Notes: generated by a model from the sequence alone, not told the origin. DNA of 32,802 bases from Gemmatimonadota bacterium (GCA_028873815.1 JAPPNN010000071.1:1-32802), one strand, 5' to 3'. Positions 8,940 through 17,853 are shown, numbered from the stretch's first letter. Translations and numbers: made by a program.

Positions 8940-10816
8940 TAGTCGACGGGACGCAGGTACCACTCCCCGATCGCGCTGTCCGAGAGCAATGCGACGGTGG
9001 GAAGTTGCCGCTTCCAATGTGTCGAGGACAAGCGGCGCCAGACGGTCACAACCTCGTCCCGCCTGAACCCCATCGCCACCAGCGACTCGACATCATGCGC
9101 CTGCAGGAGCAGGTGCAGAACCGGATCGGCGCGGTGGTACGAGATGCCCAGCTCGTCCTCGTCGTGAACACCCCTGATCAGGTCCGCGCTCGCCGGCTTC
9201 TCGACGATTTCGGACGGCACGCCCAGGTACCGTGCGAGCGCCCACACCTGCGTCTTGAACAGGTCGCCGAGGGGGTTGATCGGAGGTGAATCGTCGGCGT
9301 GCCAGGTGTAATAGCCAAGGAGGCGTTCGCTCTTGTTGCCCGTGCCGAGGGGGAGCCCGCCGAGTTTGGCCGACTGGTCGAAGAGGATGAGCGAGCGCTG
9401 CCGGGCGGCCACGTTCCCGCGGCGCATCGGCGTGACCTCCGGTTCGTGGGCCTGGATGTAGGCATCGACCGCACCGGTAATCGACAGTGTGCGCTCCTGG
9501 GCGCCAACGGAGGAAATCACCAGGTGCGCGTGCTCGAGGCTGTCCGGGCTGGAGGTGGCGTAGGGCAGCCGGAAGGCGAACACGTTCTCCGGTCCCAGGG
9601 CCTTGCACGCCAGAATAAGCGAGACCGCCGAGTCGACGCCTCCGGAGACTCCGATCACCACCCGTGAAAAGCCGCGCCGCCGCACCACCTCTTCACGGAT
9701 GAACTCCACAAGTGCCGTCTCCACCAACTCCGGATCGATCGCCAGCGCCTCCATGTCCTCGCCGTCCGGACGCTCGCGCTCAGCGGCAGGAGCGTCGGGG
9801 GCGGGTGCCGCGGGCGCGGGCGCTCCGGCGTCTTTCACGGGTTCCGTTGCCGCGCTGCCCTTCGGGGGCGTGTCGCCATCCCGCGCGGGCCCATCCTCCG
9901 GGGCGGGAGACTCACGGGCTCCCTGCGGACGACGGCCGGCTCCGGGACTCTCGCCGTCGGACCACGAACGCTCCAGGGACTGCAGGAGGTGCGGCAAGGC
10001 CGTGGTCAGATCCGAGAGGTAGGGGGACTCCGCCCGGACGCGTGTCACCTGGTCCGGATCCAGATCCACAGTGGTGACGCACTGGTCGAAGAGCGGTCCG
10101 CGGACGAGGAGGCGTCCATCAGGCCCCCAGGCCGAAGACCCGCCGGCGAATAGCTTGCCGCCCTCGGAGCCCGCGAGTTGGGAAAGGACCACGAAGATGC
10201 CGTGCTCGGAGGCCGCGCGCGCGGCGATTCGATCCCATGTTACCAGATTGCCGGGCCGCGATAGCGCAGGTCCGAATCCGCGCGCGGGCGACGCGCACCC
10301 GCACAGAATCAGGTTCGCCCCTCCAAGCGCCAGGATCGACGCGGTCAACGAGTGCGTCAGATCCTCGCAAACCAGCATGCCGATCCGGCCGAACCGCGTG
10401 TCGAACGCCTGCACGGCTCTGCCCGGCTCCACGAAACGACTTTCCTCGAAGAGTCCGTAGGTGGGCAGGAACACCTTCCGGTGAACGTGCACCACCTGGT
10501 AGCCGGCGGGACCGGGAGTCAGGTACGCGATGCTGTTGTACACGCCCCGTGTGTCCTTCTCGTAGAACCCCAGAACCACATCGGAACGGCAACCTGCGGG
10601 CGGCGATCCCAAGCGCCGCACCAGGCCATCCCGCGTGAGGGCAAGTTCGCTGGCCGCCCCCTCGACGAAATACCCGGTCAGCGCCGTCTCGGGAAATACC
10701 AGGATGTCGGCGCCCGGCCGCAGCAGGCTCCGCACCAGGGCCACGTTGGCATCCAGGTCTCCCTTGCGCGGCTTGACCTGGCAGAGTCCGACGCGAAGCC
10801 GGCCCCCATGGATCAT
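8936..10816 (-). CDS. nadE: Glutamine-dependent NAD+ synthetase
   Basis: NadE makes NAD from deamido-NAD and ATP, taking ammonia from glutamine. The 626-residue protein has an N-terminal nitrilase-type amidase domain with the Glu43 (FPETAL), Lys114 (HRKVFLP) and Cys150 (LVCEDL) triad. The C-terminal synthetase domain has the SGGVDS loop at about 391-396, then LGTGNKSE and the end region STHWKRQLP. Between them, about residues 285-355, is a Pro/Ala/Glu/Asp-rich linker that the family normally lacks. The ATG at 10816 is preceded by a weak GAG; an ATG at 10888 would add a proline-rich leader and is less likely. The stop codon overlaps that of the convergent gene as CTAG. Confidence 0.96.
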   Translation of the reverse strand: MIHGGRLRVGLCQVKPRKGDLDANVALVRSLLRPGADILVFPETALTGYFVEGAASELALTRDGLVRRLGSPPAGCRSDVVLGFYEKDTRGVYNSIAYLTPGPAGYQVVHVHRKVFLPTYGLFEESRFVEPGRAVQAFDTRFGRIGMLVCEDLTHSLTASILALGGANLILCGCASPARGFGPALSRPGNLVTWDRIAARAASEHGIFVVLSQLAGSEGGKLFAGGSSAWGPDGRLLVRGPLFDQCVTTVDLDPDQVTRVRAESPYLSDLTTALPHLLQSLERSWSDGESPGAGRRPQGARESPAPEDGPARDGDTPPKGSAATEPVKDAGAPAPAAPAPDAPAAERERPDGEDMEALAIDPELVETALVEFIREEVVRRRGFSRVVIGVSGGVDSAVSLILACKALGPENVFAFRLPYATSSPDSLEHAHLVISSVGAQERTLSITGAVDAYIQAHEPEVTPMRRGNVAARQRSLILFDQSAKLGGLPLGTGNKSERLLGYYTWHADDSPPINPLGDLFKTQVWALARYLGVPSEIVEKPASADLIRGVHDEDELGISYHRADPVLHLLLQAHDVESLVAMGFRRDEVVTVWRRLSSTHWKRQLPTVALLSDSAIGEWYLRPVDY

Positions 10817-10852
10817 GTCGGATTCTCGACGGGTTTGCGTCTGCGGATTCGG

Positions 10853-10872
10853 CGCCGGGGGTGGCCCCGGCG
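10853..10872. repeat. Perfect 8-bp inverted repeat with a 4-base loop upstream of nadE
   Basis: CGCCGGGG and CCCCGGCG flank GTGG in the 109-bp region between the divergent nadE and S41 protease genes. No T-run follows on either strand, so it is not a Rho-independent terminator. It may be an operator or a hairpin in the nadE leader. A short palindrome, CCATA-ATC-TATGG (10885-10897), lies just beside it. Confidence 0.4.
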
Positions 10873-10925
10873 GCGGACAATGTTCCATAATCTATGGGGT
10901 TACGGAAAACAGAAAGAAAGGCACC

Positions 10926-12536
10926 ATGCCAAGAAGATTCCCGCTGGCATCCATCGCCACCGTGCTGGCGCTCCTCCCGGGAGCCGCCTCCGGACAGGAT
11001 ACGCGCATCCCCCCCGGGGCACGCACGGACACCCTGTCGGCGCAGACTCCCCTGGAGACCGAAGAGGGCCAGCTCTTCCTCAAGGTGTTCGAGACGATCT
11101 CGCAGTACCACTCGACGGCGCTGGGTGATTCCGCCCTCTGGGAACGCGCGATCGATGGCCTTCTCGAACAGCTCGACGACCCGTACGCACGGGTGTTCAC
11201 TCCTGACGAATACGGCAGGTTCACGGAAACGAACACGGGCAATTACGCCGGAATCGGCGTCCAGATCAGCCTGCTGGCGGGACGCGTGACCGTTACCGCG
11301 GTCTTCCGCGATACGCCGGCCGAGGGCGCGGGGATGATCGTGGGAGACCGGATCGTCTGGGTGGAGGGTCGTGACGCGCGCGACTGGACGCTTGACCAGG
11401 CCAGGGATTCGATCCGCGGGACTCCGGGAACCGTGGTCCAGATTCGCGTCGCCCGTGACGGCTACGAGGAACCGCTCCCCATGACCATCGTGCGCGACAA
11501 CGTGCACGTCGAGGCGGTTCAGGCGACGCTGCTCGACGAGGGAGTCGCGTTCCTCGCCATCGATCGCATCGCGCGGGGTGCGGCGGACGAGCTCGATCAG
11601 GCTCTCCGGGAGTTCGGCGAACTGGGCGCGCTGGTGATGGACCTCCGCCGCAATCCCGGCGGATACCTCGACGAGTCGCTGCGTATTGTCGACCTCTTCC
11701 TGGCACCGGGACAGCGGCTGGCGAGCGCGGAAGCCCGGGGTCCCACCGGCGTACTGGAGACACAGTCCTGGCCGGCCCGCAGTCCGGCGCGGCTTGTCGA
11801 CACCCCCATCATCATCCTGGTGGACGAGTTCACCGCTTCCGCGGCCGAGATCATATCCGGTGCGCTGCAGGATCACGACCGGGCCGTCGTGCTGGGCCAG
11901 AGGACGTTCGGCAAGGGGGTTGTACAGACGGTCTATCCGCTGCTCGCCGGACGAAGGATCAGCATCACCACGGGTGCGTGGCACACGCCCTTGGGTCGTT
12001 CCCTGCACCGCGCGCGGCATCGCGACGGCACGCCCGTTCCCGAGGTTGAGGAGGAGAACCAGACGATCGCTACTCTGGCGGGGCGGGAACTGAGGAGCGA
12101 TGGGGGTGTCTTTCCGGACCTGGAGGTTACCGTCGACTCGTTCAAGCCCCAGGAGGAAGCGCTCCTCAATCACGCCAACCAGCTTCGGGTGCCTTTGGCG
12201 GTGCGCATCGAGGAGTACGCCTTCGAGCTGGCCAAGGACGCTCTCGAAGCGGGTGGCGCAGCGCCTCTGCCCTCTTCGTCGTTCGACGGACTGGCCGAGC
12301 AGCTCGTGGAAGAGGGCATGTCGTCCGAGATCGTCCACGACCCCGTTGCGCGGGACTATCTCGACTGGAGAACTCAGATGCGGTACCTGTACCGCGCTGA
12401 CGCCCATGGTCCCATGCTCGGGGTGCTCGCGCAGCGTGACCGGGTTCTGGCCAGGGCGCTGGAGCTGGCCCGTTCGGCAGGCAGTCCGACGGAGCTGTTT
12501 GCCCTCATCGCGGAGATGGGTAACCGTCAGCCCTGA
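10926..12536 (+). CDS. Secreted carboxyl-terminal processing protease (peptidase S41)
   Basis: The 536-residue protein belongs to the S41 Ser/Lys proteases that trim or degrade envelope proteins. A signal peptide (about 1-23, ending AASGQ) sends it to the periplasm. The early YHSTALGDSALWERAIDGLLEQ segment and LDDPYARVFTPDEY match CtpA-type proteases. A PDZ domain occupies about 105-190, and the catalytic core follows with RRNPGG (about 241-246), nucleophile Ser305 in TASAAEI and general base Lys330 in GQRTFGKG. The C-terminal third after about 400 is helical and poorly characterised. The start at 10926 has AAAGG about 5 bp upstream and begins at the signal peptide; the longer open frame upstream lies opposite nadE. 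Its last 10 bp overlap the end of xerD on the other strand. Confidence 0.93.
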   Translation: MPRRFPLASIATVLALLPGAASGQDTRIPPGARTDTLSAQTPLETEEGQLFLKVFETISQYHSTALGDSALWERAIDGLLEQLDDPYARVFTPDEYGRFTETNTGNYAGIGVQISLLAGRVTVTAVFRDTPAEGAGMIVGDRIVWVEGRDARDWTLDQARDSIRGTPGTVVQIRVARDGYEEPLPMTIVRDNVHVEAVQATLLDEGVAFLAIDRIARGAADELDQALREFGELGALVMDLRRNPGGYLDESLRIVDLFLAPGQRLASAEARGPTGVLETQSWPARSPARLVDTPIIILVDEFTASAAEIISGALQDHDRAVVLGQRTFGKGVVQTVYPLLAGRRISITTGAWHTPLGRSLHRARHRDGTPVPEVEEENQTIATLAGRELRSDGGVFPDLEVTVDSFKPQEEALLNHANQLRVPLAVRIEEYAFELAKDALEAGGAAPLPSSSFDGLAEQLVEEGMSSEIVHDPVARDYLDWRTQMRYLYRADAHGPMLGVLAQRDRVLARALELARSAGSPTELFALIAEMGNRQP

Positions 12537-13453
12537 CTCCGCGGATGGTAGCGGCGATGGGTTTCCCGCAGGTACTCCCTGTCCAGGTGGGTGTATATCT
12601 GCGTCGTGGAGATGTCGGCGTGACCGAGTAGCTCCTGCACCGCGGCCAGGTCGGCACCGCCCTCGAGGAGATGGGTCGCGCACGAATGGCGGAGCGTGTG
12701 CGGTGAAATGACGCGGTCGATACCGGCTCTCCCGGCGGCCCGCTTGACGATCGTCCAGATCGACATGCGGCTCAGGCGGCCACCGCGCTGGTTGAGGAAG
12801 AATGCCCCCCTGGCTCGACCGCGGTCCATTTCCGGACGGACGGAAGCGAGGTACCGGCGCACCACGCCAAGCGCAACCGTGCCGACCGGCACGATGCGCT
12901 CCTTCCCGCCCTTCCCGAAGACGAGGCAGTTCCCCGTTTCCAGGTCGACGTCGCCGAGCGACAGCCTCGTGAGTTCGCTGACGCGCATCCCGGTCGCGTA
13001 GAGCAGTTCCAGCACCGCGCGATCCCGCCAACAGGCTGGAGAGTCCGGGTCGACGGCTTCGACAACGCGCGCCGCCTCATCCTGGGTAAGGAACTCCGGG
13101 AGCTTCTTCGCGGCAACGGGACGATCCATCCGGTCTGTAGGGTCGTCCGGCACGATGGCTTCGGCTGCGAGGAAGCCGAAATATGCGCGCAGCGCCGACT
13201 GGGCCCTCCGGATCGTCGTCGGCGCAAGCCCCTCGCTCCGCATGTGCGCCTGATACTCGTGCAGGACCCGGTGGCCGACCGTGGCGGGCTCCGCAATACC
13301 CTGGTCCGCGAGGTACGATGCAAAGCGGCGGATATCAGCGCGATATGCGGCCAGTGTCTTGGGCCTCAGTCCTCTTTCGAGGGCCAGAAAGTCCAGAAAC
13401 GGCTCGATGTGGTACCTGCGCTCACGCGCTTCCGCCGCGGCTTCAGTCGGCAT
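12527..13453 (-). CDS. xerD: Tyrosine recombinase XerD-like
   Basis: Xer recombinases resolve chromosome dimers at dif. The 308-residue protein is standard length: a SAM-like DNA-binding domain in the first 105 residues (FLDFLALERGLRPKTLAAYRADI) and a catalytic domain with Arg157 (GMRVSEL), Lys181 (GKGGKER), His252 and Arg255 (HTLRHSCATHLL), His278 (LLGHADISTTQIYTH) and nucleophile Tyr287. All active-site residues are present. The ATG at 13453 overlaps the stop of the upstream DedA gene by 11 bp, so it is the last gene of the long fab operon. XerC is a less likely reading because the sequence resembles the XerD group more, but I could not compare with a partner gene. Confidence 0.93.
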   Translation of the reverse strand: MPTEAAAEARERRYHIEPFLDFLALERGLRPKTLAAYRADIRRFASYLADQGIAEPATVGHRVLHEYQAHMRSEGLAPTTIRRAQSALRAYFGFLAAEAIVPDDPTDRMDRPVAAKKLPEFLTQDEAARVVEAVDPDSPACWRDRAVLELLYATGMRVSELTRLSLGDVDLETGNCLVFGKGGKERIVPVGTVALGVVRRYLASVRPEMDRGRARGAFFLNQRGGRLSRMSIWTIVKRAAGRAGIDRVISPHTLRHSCATHLLEGGADLAAVQELLGHADISTTQIYTHLDREYLRETHRRYHPRSQG

Positions 13454-14084
13454 CAGCGTCCACTCCGCTCCGTTCGCGACTCCCCTTGCGGCGGGCACGC
13501 CACCACAGCCCGGCGATCAGGACCACGAGCGCCACCGAGGCAATCAGGAGGCCGCGATTGGCCTGCTCAAGCGTTGCAGCCACCGCCTCGATGTTGTCCC
13601 CGCCGAGGTAGCCGACCTGCAGGAGGGCACCGTACCAGATCGCGGATGCCACCACCATCGGCGGAATCGCCCGGCTCGGTTCCAGCTGTGTCACGCCGGC
13701 GAATACGGGAACCACCGCGCGGAAGCCCGGCAGGAATCGTGCAAGGAAGATCGCGACCAGTCCCCACCGCCTGTAGAACGCCTGCAGCTTCTCCATCCGG
13801 CGCTCGCCCGCGAGCCTGCGTCCCGGCCCAGTCCGGAAGAAGGAGGGCCCGTACCTGCGGCCCGCGCCATAGACGGCCACCGCGCCGCCCACATTGCCGC
13901 CCCACACCACGCCGAACACGCCAAGGGGGTGCACTGTGCCCAGTCCCGCTATGAAGCCGCCCGCGACGATGAAGGTGTCGGCCGGGACCACCGGCAGGAT
14001 GTTCTCGATCGCCGCACCTACCGCAAGCAACGTGTACGCCAGCGGCGCCGGCAACTCCGCCAGCAGGGAAAGGGCGCGGTCCAC
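13443..14084 (-). CDS. DedA-family (SNARE-associated/VTT) membrane protein
   Basis: The 213-residue protein has the DedA layout: an early re-entrant-like segment with ENILPVVPADTFIVAGGF, a glycine-rich helix (WGGNVGGAVAVYGAGRRYG), the conserved FLARFLPGFRAVVPVFAGV block, and two C-terminal membrane helices followed by a basic tail. DedA proteins are inner-membrane transporters implicated in undecaprenyl-phosphate or phospholipid recycling and in proton-motive-force maintenance. The exact substrate here is unknown. The GTG start is 7 bp after the ispF stop, and the gene sits in the fab operon between isoprenoid synthesis and xerD. Confidence 0.9.
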   Translation of the reverse strand: MDRALSLLAELPAPLAYTLLAVGAAIENILPVVPADTFIVAGGFIAGLGTVHPLGVFGVVWGGNVGGAVAVYGAGRRYGPSFFRTGPGRRLAGERRMEKLQAFYRRWGLVAIFLARFLPGFRAVVPVFAGVTQLEPSRAIPPMVVASAIWYGALLQVGYLGGDNIEAVAATLEQANRGLLIASVALVVLIAGLWWRARRKGSRERSGVDADAD

Positions 14085-14091
14085 CCGGCGG

Positions 14092-14589
14092 CTACTGTGC
14101 CCCGTCGGGCACCGGTACGACGGCGGCTACGGCGTGAACGGCAAGCCCTTCGCGCCTTCCGATCCAGCCCATGCCCTCGTTCGACTTGCCCTTGATCGAC
14201 ACTCGGCCGGTCGGGATGTCCAAACGCGCCGCGAGGCTGGCGCGCATCTCGCGGGCGCGGGGGCCGATCCGGGGGCTCTCGCAGACTACCGTGACGTCCA
14301 CGTTGCGAACGCGCCACGACTCCCCGTGCAGGATCGCGACCGCCCGCTCCAGCAGGTCCATGGAATCGGCATTGCGCCATGCGTCTTCACCTGGCGGGAA
14401 GTGCGTGCCGATGTCGCCCAGGGCGACCGCCCCCAGCATCGCATCGATCACGGCGTGGGCGACGGCATCCGCGTCGGAAAAGCCCGCGAGGCCGGAATGG
14501 TCCGGAAAGTGGACGCCACCCAGGATCAGAGGCCGGGCCGGATCGAAGCGGTGTGAGTCGTACCCGATCCCGACGCGGACTTCTGTCAC
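14092..14589 (-). CDS. ispF: 2-C-methyl-D-erythritol 2,4-cyclodiphosphate synthase
   Basis: IspF catalyses the cyclising step of the MEP isoprenoid pathway. At 165 residues it is the normal length. It opens VGIGYDSHRF (zinc ligands Asp11 and His13, third ligand His45 in SDADAVAHA), followed by DIGTHFPP, the helix with LLERAVAIL, and the C-terminal SIKGKSNEGMGWIGRREGLAVHAVA motif region. The GTG start lies 7 bp after fabF. No ispD was seen in the window, although ispD and ispF often neighbour each other. Co-transcription with fatty-acid genes is inferred from spacing. Confidence 0.96.
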   Translation of the reverse strand: MTEVRVGIGYDSHRFDPARPLILGGVHFPDHSGLAGFSDADAVAHAVIDAMLGAVALGDIGTHFPPGEDAWRNADSMDLLERAVAILHGESWRVRNVDVTVVCESPRIGPRAREMRASLAARLDIPTGRVSIKGKSNEGMGWIGRREGLAVHAVAAVVPVPDGAQ

Positions 14590-14596
14590 GGGCTTC

Positions 14597-15859
14597 CTAC
14601 CCCTCGTATCTCCTGATCGCCAGGCAGACGTTGTGTCCGCCGAAACCGAAAGAGTTGTTCAGAGCCACCGACACGGGGCGCTCGACCATGCCGTGGTGGG
14701 CGTAGTTGAGATCGCACGTGTCGTCCTGCTCCGAGAAGTTGATGGTCGGAGGAATCCTTCCGGTCCGGCAGGCCATCACGCAGAGGACGGTTTCCACCGC
14801 CCCGGCGGCTCCGAGGAGATGCCCGGTCATGGACTTGGTCGACCCCATGACCACATTGTACGCGTGCCGGCCCAGCACCGCCTTGACCGCGGCCGTCTCC
14901 GCCGTGTCGTTCTGCGGCGTCGAAGTGCCGTGCGCATTGATGTAGTCCACCTCCTCGGGACGCACGCCACCGTCCTCCAGTGCCAGCCGCATCGCCGACT
15001 GAGCCCCGTGGGCGTCAGGTGGGGGCGCCGTGATGTGGTGGGCGTCTCCTGTGGCTCCGTAGCCGATGACTTCGCCGAGAATCTCGGCGCCGCGCGCGCG
15101 CGCGTGCTCAAGTTCCTCGAGCAGCACGCACCCCGCTCCCTCGCCGATCACGAACCCGTCCCGTCCCGCATCGAACGGGCGGCTGGCCCCCTCGGGATCG
15201 TCGTTCCGGCGCGACATCGCCTTCATCGACGAGAAACCCGCGATTGTGATCGGCGTCACGGCGGCCTCCGCCCCTCCGGCAAGCATGAGCTTCGCCTCGC
15301 CGCGCTGAATGTACCGGACCGCGTCTCCGATCGCGTGCGAACCCGAAGCGCAGGCCGAGACCGTCGCGTAGTTGGGGCCTTGCAGCCCGTACCGAATGGA
15401 TATCAGGCCCGCCGCGATGTCCGGGATGAACATCGGGATGAAGAAGGGACTGACGCGGCCCGGTCCCCGCTCGTTCAGGATGCTGCAATTGGCTTCGAGC
15501 GTGGCGATGCCACCGACGCCGCTGGCCATGATCACCCCGAATTCGGTCGGATCGCAACCGGATGGCGGACCGTCGAGTCCCGCGGCCTCCATTGCCTGTA
15601 CCGCGCAGCCAAGAGCAAAATGGCAAAACCGGTCGTAGCGCCGGCTTTCCTTCCGCGTCAGGTAGCGTCCCGAATCGAAGCCCTTTACCTCACAAGCGAT
15701 CCGCGTAGCGAAGCCCGCGGGGTCGAATGCGGTGATCGGACCGCCACCGGGCGTCCCGGCGAGCAATGCGTCCCAATTGGACGCCACATCATGTCCGACC
15801 GCGCTCACCATGCCCATCCCGGTGACGGCGACTCGGCGCTCGTTGTGCCGATCAGCCAT
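14597..15859 (-). CDS. fabF: 3-oxoacyl-ACP synthase II
   Basis: FabF performs the chain-extending condensation of malonyl-ACP with acyl-ACP. The 420-residue thiolase-fold protein has the full Cys-His-His set: Cys170 in VSACASGSHA, His310 in NAHGTSTPQND and His347 in SMTGHLLGAAG, with Lys342 just before. The start ATG at 15859 gives the usual RRVAVTGMGMVSAVG opening. It lies 21 bp downstream of acpP, the classical acpP-fabF pair. FabB is excluded by the gene context and by the FabF-like ending FGFGGHN. Confidence 0.97.
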   Translation of the reverse strand: MADRHNERRVAVTGMGMVSAVGHDVASNWDALLAGTPGGGPITAFDPAGFATRIACEVKGFDSGRYLTRKESRRYDRFCHFALGCAVQAMEAAGLDGPPSGCDPTEFGVIMASGVGGIATLEANCSILNERGPGRVSPFFIPMFIPDIAAGLISIRYGLQGPNYATVSACASGSHAIGDAVRYIQRGEAKLMLAGGAEAAVTPITIAGFSSMKAMSRRNDDPEGASRPFDAGRDGFVIGEGAGCVLLEELEHARARGAEILGEVIGYGATGDAHHITAPPPDAHGAQSAMRLALEDGGVRPEEVDYINAHGTSTPQNDTAETAAVKAVLGRHAYNVVMGSTKSMTGHLLGAAGAVETVLCVMACRTGRIPPTINFSEQDDTCDLNYAHHGMVERPVSVALNNSFGFGGHNVCLAIRRYEG

Positions 15860-15880
15860 GACGTTGCGACTCGGGCCCTG

Positions 15881-16120
15881 TCAGCCGGCGTTCTCCTGGA
15901 TGTAGGACACCGCGTCTCCGACCGTCCGCATCTGTTCCGCGTCCTCGTCCGGGATGTCGATGCCGAATTCCTCTTCGAACGCCATTACCAGCTCGACGGT
16001 GTCGAGGGAGTCCGCGCCAAGGTCATCCACGAACGACGCCTCCAACGTGACCTTGTCGGCCTCGACTCCGAGCTCGTCGACGATGATTTCCTTTACCCTG
16101 GCTTCCGCTGTGTCGGACAT
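15881..16120 (-). CDS. acpP: Acyl carrier protein
   Basis: ACP carries growing acyl chains on a phosphopantetheine arm. The 79-residue acidic protein has the attachment serine Ser38 in [19 protein letters not shown], the canonical helix II sequence. GGAG about 8 bp before the ATG is a good ribosome-binding site. A 60-bp gap separates it from fabG, the largest gap inside this operon after the promoter, which could allow extra mRNA processing or initiation for the highly expressed carrier; I saw no clear promoter there. Confidence 0.98.
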   Translation of the reverse strand: MSDTAEARVKEIIVDELGVEADKVTLEASFVDDLGADSLDTVELVMAFEEEFGIDIPDEDAEQMRTVGDAVSYIQENAG

Positions 16121-16180
16121 GCTTTTTCTCCGTACGTTGTTTCCGGTGGCGTACCTGATTCGGCTCGAACACGCCGGTGG

Positions 16181-16927
16181 CTACATCGCCATCCCGCCAT
16201 CCACGGCGATGATCTGACCCGTAATGTAACCCGCCCCCGGTCCCGCAAGGAACCGGACGACGCCTGCCACGTCCTCGGGCTTCCCGAGCCGTCCGGCGGG
16301 AATGCTGCTCTTCAGTTCTGCCACCTTTCCCTCCGGCAGACCCGCGGTCATATCGGTCTGTATGAACCCGGGAGCGACGGCGTTGCAGCGCACGTTGCGC
16401 GAAGCCAGCTCCCTGGCCACCGACCTCGTCAGCCCGTGCAGCCCCGCCTTGGACGCGGCATAGTTGGCCTGCCCGGGATTGCCCATCAATCCGATGACCG
16501 AGCTGATGTTGATAATGGACCCGTCCCTGCGCTTCATCATGCCGCGCGTCGCGGCCCGAATCATGTTGAAGGCGCCGCGCAGGTTGGTGTCGATCACCCG
16601 CGACCACTCTTCGTCGCGCATGCGGAGCAGGATGTTGTCACGCGTCACTCCCGCGTTGTTCACCAGTACCGAGACGGGTCCCTGTGCCGACTCGACGCTG
16701 GCGACCACTTTCCTGCAGGCCCTTCCGTCGGCGACGTCGCACGAGTAGGCCGCGTGGCCATCGCCTTCCAGCTCCATGACCGCATCGCCGGCCGCGGCCT
16801 CGTCTCTCGCGATGACGGCCACGACGGCGCCGGCGCTCGCCAGCGCATGCGAAATCCCGAGGCCGATCCCTCTCGATCCCCCGGTTACGATCGCCACCGA
16901 TCCGGCGAGTTCTCTGGACCCTGTCAT
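16181..16927 (-). CDS. fabG: 3-oxoacyl-ACP reductase
   Basis: FabG reduces 3-oxoacyl-ACP with NADPH. The 248-residue short-chain dehydrogenase has TGGSRGIG at about 15-22, NNAG at about 90-93 and the catalytic Ser143 (NISSV), Tyr156 and Lys160 (YAASK). Two ATGs six bases apart are possible. The second, at 16927, is chosen because GGAGG (16935-16939) lies 7 bp upstream of it and because it gives an ATGA overlap with the fabD stop. The first would put the same site within 2 bp of the start. Confidence 0.97.
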   Translation of the reverse strand: MTGSRELAGSVAIVTGGSRGIGLGISHALASAGAVVAVIARDEAAAGDAVMELEGDGHAAYSCDVADGRACRKVVASVESAQGPVSVLVNNAGVTRDNILLRMRDEEWSRVIDTNLRGAFNMIRAATRGMMKRRDGSIINISSVIGLMGNPGQANYAASKAGLHGLTRSVARELASRNVRCNAVAPGFIQTDMTAGLPEGKVAELKSSIPAGRLGKPEDVAGVVRFLAGPGAGYITGQIIAVDGGMAM

Positions 16928-17853
16928 ATCCATTCCTCCATGGAATCGATGGACGCCGGCTCCCCAATGGCTCTGGCGGGAACCCCTCTCGCGTTTCTCT
17001 TGTTCAACCCGGTCAGCACCCTTCCGGGACCCAGTTCGAGGAACCGGGTCACACCTGCCTCACGCGCCCGCGCAACACATTCGATCCATCGCACCGGAGA
17101 CGTGAGCTGCCGCACCAGCAGCCGGCGAATCCGGTCCGGATCGCCCTCGACCTCGGCGGTCACGTTGGATACAACCGGAAAGGACGGGGACTTGAACGCC
17201 GTATCATCCAGGCATTCCCGGAACTCCGCAGCGACCGGCCGCATGAGGGGAGAGTGAAAGGCCGCCGACACGGTGAGGGGAACCGCGCGCTTCGCTCCGC
17301 TCGCCTTCGCTGACGAGCACAGCCATTCAACGCCGGCGAGGTCCCCGCTGACGACGATCTGGCTCTTCGAGTTGAGGTTGGCGGGCACGACCGTCATGCC
17401 GGTGTCCGCCGCGTCCCGGCACAGGGCGGCAACCGAGTCCACGGAAAGGCCGATCACCGCGGCCATCGCGCCCGGTGCGGCCTCTCCTGCCCTGGCCATC
17501 AGCTTCCCCCGCAGCTTCACGAGCCGCAGGCCGTCCGCGAAGGAGTAGGTGCCCGCCGCTCCGTGCGCGGTCAGTTCGCCAAGCGAGTGCCCTGCGGCCG
17601 CGCCCACGGAGCCGATGCGGTCGCGGGTCACCCGGTATACCGCCAGACTGTGCACGTAGAGCGCCGGCTGCGCGTTCTCCGTCGCGGTCAGTTGATCAGG
17701 GGGACCTTCCCAGGCGAGCCGGGAAAGGGCAAATCGCAGGATGTCGTCCGCCTCCTCGAAAACATCCCGGGCCTCCGGGAAGCGCCGTGCCAGAGACTGC
17801 CCCATGCCGACGAACTGCGATCCCTGTCCCGGAAACAGCAAGCCCGTGCTCAT
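16924..17853 (-). CDS. fabD: Malonyl-CoA:ACP transacylase
   Basis: FabD loads malonate onto ACP. The 309-residue protein has the family opening LLFPGQGSQFVGMG, nucleophile Ser90 in GHSLGE, Arg115 in LRG and His200 in AFHSPLM, all in the expected order. The ATG at 17853 is the family start, with a GGGG just upstream. The frame continues 29 codons further 5' through the fabH junction, but that extension is Arg-rich and without family features. It lies 43 bp after fabH and overlaps fabG by 4 bp. Confidence 0.96.
   Translation of the reverse strand: MSTGLLFPGQGSQFVGMGQSLARRFPEARDVFEEADDILRFALSRLAWEGPPDQLTATENAQPALYVHSLAVYRVTRDRIGSVGAAAGHSLGELTAHGAAGTYSFADGLRLVKLRGKLMARAGEAAPGAMAAVIGLSVDSVAALCRDAADTGMTVVPANLNSKSQIVVSGDLAGVEWLCSSAKASGAKRAVPLTVSAAFHSPLMRPVAAEFRECLDDTAFKSPSFPVVSNVTAEVEGDPDRIRRLLVRQLTSPVRWIECVARAREAGVTRFLELGPGRVLTGLNKRNARGVPARAIGEPASIDSMEEWI
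16935..16939 (-). promoter_or_regulatory. Ribosome-binding site that decides the fabG start
   Basis: GGAGG on the minus strand lies inside the last codons of fabD, 7 bp before the ATG at 16927 but within 2 bp of the ATG at 16933. It therefore supports the shorter fabG product and coupling to fabD. Confidence 0.6.

Noticed and set aside
10119..13031. A 970-codon minus-strand open frame
   Set aside because: It spans parts of nadE, the antisense of the S41 protease and part of xerD in shifted frames. Its product is Arg/Gly-rich without family motifs, typical of a GC-rich shadow frame.
12527..13453. Phage or transposon integrase reading of the tyrosine recombinase
   Set aside because: The sequence has the compact Xer layout and length, lies inside a housekeeping operon, and no attachment sites, tRNA or phage genes are near.
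16121..16180. Terminator or internal promoter between fabG and acpP
   Set aside because: GCCACCGG occurs twice as a direct repeat, not an inverted one. There is no T-run and no clear -35/-10 pair.
14171..17257. A 1028-codon plus-strand open frame
   Set aside because: It runs opposite ispF, fabF, acpP, fabG and part of fabD, all with full catalytic motifs. The frame has no start signal and no family features.
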